Assembly (NCBI GenBank): GCA_005788585.1
Contig: SYBY01000126.1
Coordinates: 1-5,540 of the forward strand
DNA: 5,540 nucleotides
Reading direction: 5' to 3'
From: Actinomycetota bacterium
GTDB lineage: Bacteria > Actinomycetota > Thermoleophilia > Solirubrobacterales > Solirubrobacteraceae
The position numbers and the translations under genes were made by a program. Below the pieces are notes generated by a model. That model was not told where the DNA came from. It made no database searches and saw only the letters and a list, made by a program, of their open reading frames with translations. This document shows, piece by piece, positions 1-4,208 of this stretch; the stretch's first letter is position 1; each line of letters starts with the position of its first letter.

Positions 1-1
1 C

Positions 2-166
2 CGCGACGCGTCGCTGGAGGAGCTCGACGTCGACAGCCTCGACCTCGCCGAGTTCGCGCAGATCATCGACGAGGACCTCGGGGTCCGCCTCGAGGGCAAG
101 GACATGCAGGACGTCAAGATCGTCGGCGACGTCGTCGACCTGATCACCGCGCGGCTGGCCGCATGA
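2..166 (+). CDS. acpP: Acyl carrier protein, C-terminal part (5' end outside window)
   Basis: This is the last 54 codons of an acyl carrier protein, the small acidic cytoplasmic protein that carries growing acyl chains on a phosphopantetheine arm during type II fatty-acid synthesis. The first whole codon is at base 2 and the stop TGA is at 164-166. The attachment motif Asp-Ser-Leu is encoded at 32-40, with the modified serine codon at 35-37. It is followed by the acidic recognition helix (DLAEFAQIIDEDLGV) and the usual closing segment with Val-Gly-Asp-Val-Val near the C terminus. About 25-30 N-terminal residues are missing because the window starts inside the gene. The stop overlaps the start of the downstream ketoacyl synthase by four bases (ATGA, 163-166), so the carrier and its condensing enzyme are probably translated together. 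The DSL motif, acidity and neighbour make a FAS carrier much more likely than a polyketide or peptide-synthetase carrier domain. Confidence 0.92.
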   Translation, partial: RDASLEELDVDSLDLAEFAQIIDEDLGVRLEGKDMQDVKIVGDVVDLITARLAA

Positions 167-1353
167 CGGAGGTCGTCGTCACCGGGGTCGGCGCGGTCAC
201 GCCGCTGGGCGTGGGCGCCGAGACGCTGCTGCGCGCGTGGGTCGCGGGTAACGACGGGATCCGCGGCGGCGAGGCCCCGTGCGCGGACTTCGACCCGCTG
301 GAGACGATGACCTCGAAGCAGGCGCGCCGTGCGGACCGGTTCACCCAGCTCGCGGTCGGCGCCGCCGAGGAGGCGATCGCCCAGGCGGACCTCGGCGACG
401 TCGACGGGACGCGCATCGGCTGCATCGTCGGGACCGGGATCGGCGGGATCGAGACGATCGAGACCGCGCACACGACGCTCGGCGTGCAGGGAGCTGACCG
501 CGTGCCGCCGCTGGCGATCCCGCTCATGATGAGCAACGCGGCGCCCGCGGCGATCGCGATGCGCCACGACGTCCGCGGCCCCGTCTTCGGTGTGGTCAGT
601 GCGTGTGCCGCGGGGGCGCACGCGATCGGCAGCGCGGCGCGGGCCATCCGCTGCGGCGATGCCGACGTCGTCGTGACCGGCGGGGCTGAAGCGTCGCTGA
701 CCCCGCTCGCGCGGGCGGCGTTCGCGGCGCTCGACGCCACGTCGCCGACCGGCGAGTCGCGCCCGTTCGACGCGCGCCGCAACGGCTTCGTCATGGGCGA
801 GGGCGCGGGCGTCCTGGTGCTCGAGGACCGCGAGCACGCCGAGGCCCGCGGTGCCGCGATCCTGGGGACCGTCAGCGGCTACGGCGCGACCGCCGACGCG
901 TACCACCTGACCTCACCGCGCGCCGACGGCTCGGGGGCCGCGCAGGCTATCGAGGCCGCGCTGGCCGACGCCATGCGTGGTCCGGACGAGGTCGACTACG
1001 TCAACGCCCACGGCACGTCGACGCCGCAGAACGACCGTGCGGAGACCAACGCGATCATCACCGCCCTCGGCGAGCGCGCGGAGCAGATCCCGGTGTCGTC
1101 CACGAAGTCCGCGATCGGCCACCTGCTGGGTGCCGCGGGCGCCGTCGAGGCGATCGCGACGCTGCTCGCGCTGCGCGAGCGGGTGGCCCCGCCGACGCTC
1201 GGCTGGGAGGTCCGCGACGAGGGGATGGACCTGGACTACGTCCCCGGCGCAGCACGGCCGCTGGCCGTCACCGGCGACCGTGCTGCGGTGGGGATCTCGA
1301 ACTCGTTCGGGTTCGGGGGACACAACGCCGTCCTCGTCTTGGAGTCTGCGTGA
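163..1353 (+). CDS. fabF: Beta-ketoacyl-ACP synthase II (KAS II, FabF/KasA type)
   Basis: This 396-residue cytoplasmic condensing enzyme extends acyl-ACP by two carbons through decarboxylative condensation with malonyl-ACP. The thiolase-fold Cys-His-His triad is complete: Cys148 in VVSACAAGAHAIGS, His283 in YVNAHGTSTPQND and His320 in STKSAIGHLLGAAGAVEA, with the conserved Lys315. Two other family marks are present: NGFVMGEGAGVLVLE (207-221), and near the C terminus the gating loop SFGFGGHN (381-388). The active cysteine and both histidines argue against a chain-length-factor homologue, which lacks the cysteine, and against FabH, which uses Cys-His-Asn. The length is slightly below E. coli FabF (413). 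The ATG at 163 overlaps the acyl carrier protein stop (ATGA) and puts the usual VVVTGVGAVTPLG strand at residues 4-16, which supports this start. No clear Shine-Dalgarno is visible, so initiation probably relies on coupling. It is the only KAS in the window; whether it also covers KAS I functions cannot be seen here. Confidence 0.95.
   Translation: MTEVVVTGVGAVTPLGVGAETLLRAWVAGNDGIRGGEAPCADFDPLETMTSKQARRADRFTQLAVGAAEEAIAQADLGDVDGTRIGCIVGTGIGGIETIETAHTTLGVQGADRVPPLAIPLMMSNAAPAAIAMRHDVRGPVFGVVSACAAGAHAIGSAARAIRCGDADVVVTGGAEASLTPLARAAFAALDATSPTGESRPFDARRNGFVMGEGAGVLVLEDREHAEARGAAILGTVSGYGATADAYHLTSPRADGSGAAQAIEAALADAMRGPDEVDYVNAHGTSTPQNDRAETNAIITALGERAEQIPVSSTKSAIGHLLGAAGAVEAIATLLALRERVAPPTLGWEVRDEGMDLDYVPGAARPLAVTGDRAAVGISNSFGFGGHNAVLVLESA
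1341..1344 (+). promoter_or_regulatory. Ribosome binding site for the GTG-started carboxyltransferase
   Basis: GGAG lies five bases upstream of the GTG at 1350, inside the last codons of the ketoacyl synthase gene. It supports GTG 1350 as the start of the carboxyltransferase and matches the 4-base GTGA overlap there. Confidence 0.6.
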
Positions 1354-2804
1354 CGCTTGCGCTCGTCGATCGCGCTGACGAACGGCTCGACGCCGCCCAG
1401 CGGCTGACCGCGCTCTGCGACCCGGGCACCATCCAGCGCGTCCGCGGCGCCGCGCGGTCCACGCGCATCGGCGACCGCGCGGTCGACGGCGACGGCGTGG
1501 TCGTCGGCTCGGGCCGGGTGCACGGCCGGCCGGTCGCGTGCTTCGCCGAGGACGGCGCGTTCCTCGGCGGGTCGCTCGGGGTCGCCCACGCGGACGGGGT
1601 CGTCCACGCCCTGCGCCACGCCGGCCGCGCCGGCATTCCCGTCGTCGGCTTCATCGAGTCCGCGGGCGCGCGGCTGCAGGAGGGCGTCGATGCACTCGAC
1701 GGCTACGGGCGGATCTTCGCCGAGCACGTCGCGCTGTCCGGCCGCGTGCCGCAGATCAGCATCGTGTGCGGCGCGGCTGCGGGCGGAGGCTCCTACGCGC
1801 CCGCGCTCACCGACTTCGTCGTCATGACGGAGCGGGCGAGCATGTTCCTCACCGGCCCCGGCGTCGTGCGCGAGGTCATGGGCGAGGACGTCGACTTCGC
1901 CGGGCTCGGTGGTCCGCGCATCCATGGGCGGCAGTCCGGCGTCGCGCACTTCGTGGTCGAGAGCGAGGTCGATGGCGCGCTGCTGGCCCGCGAGCTCCTG
2001 AGCTACCTCCCGCCACGCGCCGGGGCGGGGCCGACGCGCACCGTCCCCGCGCCGCCGCCCACCGAGCGGCCCGACCGCACGGTCCCCGACCTGGGGCGCA
2101 AGGTCTACGACGTGCGCCGCGTCATCCGCGACCTGTCCGACGGGGACGAGCTGCTCGAGGTCCACGCCGGGTGGGCGCGCAACGTGGTCTGCGCGTTCAC
2201 GCGGATCGAAGGCCACGCCGTCGGCGTGATCGCCAACCAGCCCAAGCACCTCGGCGGGGTGCTCGACGCCGACGCGTCGCAGAAGGCGTCCCGCTTCGTC
2301 CAGACGTGCGACCGCTTCGGCGTCCCGCTGGTCGTCCTCGTCGACACCCCCGGCTTCCTGCCCGGCACGCGCCAGGAGCAGGGCGGCGTGATCCGCCACG
2401 GCGCGAAGCTCGTCCACGCGTTCGCGGCGGCGACCGTCCCGAGCGTCACCGTGGTGCTGCGCAAGGCGTTCGGCGGCGCGCTCATCGCGATGAACAGCCG
2501 TGCGCTCGGCGCCGACGCGATCTTCGCCTGGCCGCAGGCGACCCTGGGCGTCATGGGCGCGCCGCAGGCCGTGGGCATCACGCATCGTCGCGAGATCGCC
2601 GCGGCTGACGATCCCACCGCCGCCCGCGCCGCGATCGCCGCCCGCTACGAGGCCGAGCAGCTGCGTGCCGACGTCGCCGCGGCGCAGGGGCACGTCGACG
2701 AGGTCATCGCCCCGTCGTCGACCCGCGCGCGGATCGCGCACGTCCTCGACAGCCACGCGGGTGCCCCGCGGGACCCCGCGATCGCGAGGAACGGGCCACT
2801 ATGA
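1350..2804 (+). CDS. accD: Acyl-CoA (acetyl/propionyl-CoA) carboxylase carboxyltransferase, AccD/PccB type
   Basis: This 484-residue carboxyltransferase subunit moves CO2 from carboxybiotin to an acyl-CoA. In this context the likely product is malonyl-CoA for the neighbouring synthase. Two crotonase-fold halves are visible. The N-terminal half (about 60-225) has FLGGSLGVAHADGVVHAL (71-88), ESAGARLQEGVDALDGYGRI (103-122) and the oxyanion-type AAAGGGSYAPALTD (142-155). The C-terminal half (about 250-465) has NQPKHLGGVLDADASQKASRF (starting at 296), VDTPGFLPGTRQEQGGVIRHG (starting at 331) and RKAFGGALIAMNS (371-383). The one-chain layout without an N-terminal zinc finger is that of actinobacterial AccD/PccB hexamers, not the split E. 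coli AccA/AccD. Asn382 sits where, as I recall, propionyl-CoA carboxylases have the selectivity Asp (Asp422 of Streptomyces PccB), so propionyl-CoA specificity is uncertain. A Pro/Arg-rich linker (about 222-243) joins the halves. The start is a GTG overlapping the previous stop (GTGA), with GGAG five bases upstream. The biotin carboxylase and carrier subunits are not in the window. Family is certain; acetyl versus propionyl substrate is inferred from context. Confidence 0.92.
   Translation: MTLALVDRADERLDAAQRLTALCDPGTIQRVRGAARSTRIGDRAVDGDGVVVGSGRVHGRPVACFAEDGAFLGGSLGVAHADGVVHALRHAGRAGIPVVGFIESAGARLQEGVDALDGYGRIFAEHVALSGRVPQISIVCGAAAGGGSYAPALTDFVVMTERASMFLTGPGVVREVMGEDVDFAGLGGPRIHGRQSGVAHFVVESEVDGALLARELLSYLPPRAGAGPTRTVPAPPPTERPDRTVPDLGRKVYDVRRVIRDLSDGDELLEVHAGWARNVVCAFTRIEGHAVGVIANQPKHLGGVLDADASQKASRFVQTCDRFGVPLVVLVDTPGFLPGTRQEQGGVIRHGAKLVHAFAAATVPSVTVVLRKAFGGALIAMNSRALGADAIFAWPQATLGVMGAPQAVGITHRREIAAADDPTAARAAIAARYEAEQLRADVAAAQGHVDEVIAPSSTRARIAHVLDSHAGAPRDPAIARNGPL
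2786..2790 (+). promoter_or_regulatory. Probable ribosome binding site for the MaoC-type dehydratase
   Basis: GAGGA lies ten bases before the ATG at 2801, within the end of the carboxyltransferase gene. The spacing is a little long. A second in-frame ATG at 2810 (Met4) would place it 19 bases away, so 2801 is preferred; 2801 also gives the same ATGA overlap as the other junctions. Confidence 0.45.
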
Positions 2805-3250
2805 GCCTCATGGAGACGACCCTGAACTGGAGTGCCCCGTTCGCCGAGCTGGTGGAGGGGCTGGAGTTCGAGACGGCGTGGCGCGCGGTCACCGAGGCGG
2901 ACGTCCTGGCGTTCGCGGCGCTGACCGACGACCACCACCCGCAGCACGTCGACCCCGCGTGGGCGGCGAGCAGCGCGTTCGGCGAGCAGATCGCGCACGG
3001 GCTGCTCGTACTCAGCGCGGCCGCCGGGCTCGTGCCGTTCGACCCTGAGCGCGTGATGGCGCTGCGCCGCGTGTCCGACGCCGTCTTCAAGCGGCCGGTG
3101 CGCTTCGGCGAGGAAATCCGCGTCGTCGGGTCCCTGGTCGGGCTGCGCGCGCTCGGCGACGACACCGGCCTGGTGACGTGCCGCTGGAACGTCGTGGGGC
3201 GCGACGGCAAGGCGATCATCCGGGCCGAGGTCCAGGTCGTGTGGAGATGA
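2801..3250 (+). CDS. MaoC-like hotdog dehydratase (probable beta-hydroxyacyl-ACP dehydratase)
   Basis: This 149-residue single-hotdog protein belongs to the MaoC / (R)-specific enoyl hydratase family. These enzymes add or remove water across the 2,3 bond of acyl thioesters. The hydratase-2 motif is at 42-49 (TDDHHPQH): Asp44 and His49 match the catalytic Asp and His of PhaJ-type hydratases. It is followed by VDPAWAAS and the IAHGLLVLS segment (64-72) typical of the central hotdog helix. His46 occupies the place of the usual Asn in D-x-N-P-x-H. The C-terminal strands include VFKRPVRFGEEI (95-106), the common 'F..PV..GD' element. The length resembles mycobacterial HadB (about 142 residues). Placed between carboxyltransferase and enoyl reductase with 4-base overlaps on both sides, it most likely performs the FAS II dehydration step otherwise done by FabZ. 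An enoyl-CoA hydratase role is the alternative. No FabZ is in the window. No signal peptide or membrane segment is seen, so it should be cytoplasmic. Family is confident; ACP substrate is inferred. Confidence 0.85.
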   Translation: MSLMETTLNWSAPFAELVEGLEFETAWRAVTEADVLAFAALTDDHHPQHVDPAWAASSAFGEQIAHGLLVLSAAAGLVPFDPERVMALRRVSDAVFKRPVRFGEEIRVVGSLVGLRALGDDTGLVTCRWNVVGRDGKAIIRAEVQVVWR

Positions 3251-4050
3251 GCGGCCGGCGCTTCCTCATCACCGGCGTGATCACGAGGTACTCGATCGCC
3301 TGGGAGGTCGCGCGCCAGCTGCAGGAGGCCGGCGACGAGGTCGTGCTGACGGGCTTCGGGCGCACGCGCCGGATGACCGAACGCGCAGCGCGCTCGCTGC
3401 CGATCGAGCCCGAGGTCCTGGAGCTCGACGTCAACGCGCCCAGCGACCTGGCGCGGCTCGCCGACGATCTCGCCGCGCGCTGGGAGCACCTCGACGGCGT
3501 GCTGCACGCCATCGCGTTCGCGCCGGAGGATGCGCTCGGCGGGCGGTTCCTCGACACCCCTGCCGAGAGCGCGCTCACCGCGTTTCAGACCAGTGCGTTC
3601 AGCTACAAGGCGCTGGCGGTCGCCCTGCTGCCGCTTCTGCAGCGCGCGCCGCGCGGCGCCGGGGTCGTCGGCCTGGACTTCGATGCGACCGTCGCCTGGC
3701 CGGTCTACGACTGGATGGGCGTGGCGAAGGCCGGGCTCGAAGCGGTCAACCGCTACCTCGCGCGCGACCTGGGTCCGCACGGCGTGCGGGTGAACCTCGT
3801 CAGCGCCGGCCCGATCAAGACGGCCGCCGCGGGTGGCATCCCCGGCTTCGAGGCGCTCGCCGACTCGTGGGAGGAGGCCGCGCCGCTCGGCTGGGACGTC
3901 GCCGACCCCGCGCCCGTCGCCGCCGCCGCATGCTTCCTGCTCGGCGACGGCGCCCGCGCGATCAGCGGGGAGATCCTGCACGTCGACGGCGGGTACCACG
4001 CGATGGGCGCGCCGGGCACCGCGGCCGTCGCCGCGATGAGCCACGCCTGA
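3247..4050 (+). CDS. fabI: Enoyl-ACP reductase, NADH-type (FabI/InhA family)
   Basis: This 267-residue short-chain dehydrogenase-fold enzyme performs the last step of each elongation cycle, reducing trans-2-enoyl-ACP with NAD(P)H. The atypical FabI/InhA cofactor motif is at 7-18 (LITGVITRYSIA), followed by VLTGFGR (33-39), whose Phe37 matches the adenine-stacking Phe41 of InhA, and by LELDV (58-62). The catalytic pair is Tyr154 and Lys161 in VYDWMGVAK (153-161), the FabI-type Y-x6-K spacing. Phe145 in VGLDFD matches InhA Phe149, and SAGPIKT (186-192) is the family marker before the substrate loop. That loop is about ten residues shorter than in InhA and similar to E. coli FabI. Ala88 and Ala90 replace InhA Ser94 and Gly96. 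The C terminus runs about ten residues past the HVDGGYH end strand. I chose ATG 3247 because it gives the ATGA overlap and puts the cofactor motif at the normal distance; a GTG/ATG further upstream at 3178 would add 23 unrelated residues. GGAG touches the ATG directly, too close to work, so translation probably depends on coupling. Confidence 0.94.
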   Translation: MSGRRFLITGVITRYSIAWEVARQLQEAGDEVVLTGFGRTRRMTERAARSLPIEPEVLELDVNAPSDLARLADDLAARWEHLDGVLHAIAFAPEDALGGRFLDTPAESALTAFQTSAFSYKALAVALLPLLQRAPRGAGVVGLDFDATVAWPVYDWMGVAKAGLEAVNRYLARDLGPHGVRVNLVSAGPIKTAAAGGIPGFEALADSWEEAAPLGWDVADPAPVAAAACFLLGDGARAISGEILHVDGGYHAMGAPGTAAVAAMSHA

Positions 4051-4064
4051 CAGGGCGCATACCC

Positions 4065-4106
4065 GGTTCCTACCCCCGGCGGCAGAAGTCACCAGTTTGG
4101 GGGACC
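4065..4106 (+). terminator. Possible stem-loop after the FAS operon (weak terminator candidate)
   Basis: CCCCC at 4073-4077 can pair with GGGGG at 4099-4103, and GGT at 4065-4067 with ACC at 4104-4106 across a 5-base bulge, leaving a 21-base loop. It starts 15 bases after the enoyl reductase stop, a suitable place for a terminator. No T-tract follows and the loop is large, so it may be chance in GC-rich DNA or part of the leader RNA of the next gene. Confidence 0.25.
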
Positions 4107-4111
4107 CACGA

Positions 4112-4134
4112 CCGGACGCGCGGATACGTCCTGG
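4112..4134 (+). other. Potential hairpin in the chemoreceptor leader
   Basis: GGACG at 4114-4118 is perfectly complementary to CGTCC at 4127-4131 around an 8-base loop (CGCGGATA). CC at 4112-4113 and GG at 4133-4134 can extend the stem past a single bulged T. It lies about 75 bases before the chemoreceptor start. Its role, if any, is unknown, and no known riboswitch consensus was recognised around it. Confidence 0.3.
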
Positions 4135-4194
4135 ACAGTGTGCTTGATCCGAGCAGTGAGGTGCCGACAACTCAGACGCCCACTCCCGTTGACC

Positions 4195-4200
4195 TGAGGA
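4195..4200 (+). promoter_or_regulatory. Ribosome binding site of the chemoreceptor gene
   Basis: TGAGGA, with its GAGGA core eight bases upstream of the ATG at 4209, is a well-spaced Shine-Dalgarno. It fixes the start of the chemoreceptor and shows that this gene is translated independently of the FAS operon. Confidence 0.7.
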
Positions 4201-4208
4201 TCTTCTGC

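Larger units (their letters stand above)
4051..4208 (+). other. Intergenic region between FAS operon and chemoreceptor gene
   Basis: This 158-base gap is the only non-coding stretch of note. It should contain the end of the FAS transcript and the promoter and leader of the chemoreceptor gene. I see two potential hairpins (4065-4106 and 4112-4134) and a Shine-Dalgarno at 4195-4200. I could not identify a convincing sigma-70 or flagellar sigma-28 promoter: a TTGAC at 4189-4193 abuts the ribosome binding site and is too close to the start codon to act as a -35 box. No ORF of plausible coding character is seen in it. Confidence 0.7.

Noticed and set aside
163..1353. Polyketide or secondary-metabolite origin of the ketoacyl synthase cluster
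   Set aside because: The complete Cys-His-His triad, presence of enoyl reductase and carboxyltransferase, and absence of cyclase, aromatase or chain-length factor fit primary fatty-acid synthesis better.
1236..2756. Long open frame on the minus strand opposite the carboxyltransferase gene (506 codons)
   Set aside because: It is antisense to a clearly homologous gene. Its protein is Arg/Asp/Ala-rich without recognisable motifs, as expected when high-GC coding DNA is read in the mirror frame.
3178..3246. Upstream extension of the enoyl reductase to a start at 3178
   Set aside because: The extra 23 residues overlap the dehydratase gene, are Arg/Gly-rich and match nothing in the family. ATG 3247 gives the family-typical N terminus.
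4089..4128. Possible flagellar sigma-28 type promoter (CACCAGTTT ... GCGGATAC)
   Set aside because: The similarity to the -35 and -10 boxes is partial and the gap between them (about 20 bases) is much longer than the usual 11 bases between the octamers.
4051..4208. c-di-GMP (GEMM) or other known riboswitch before the chemoreceptor
   Set aside because: Chemoreceptor genes are sometimes under c-di-GMP riboswitches, but I could not find the conserved GEMM core elements or another known consensus here.
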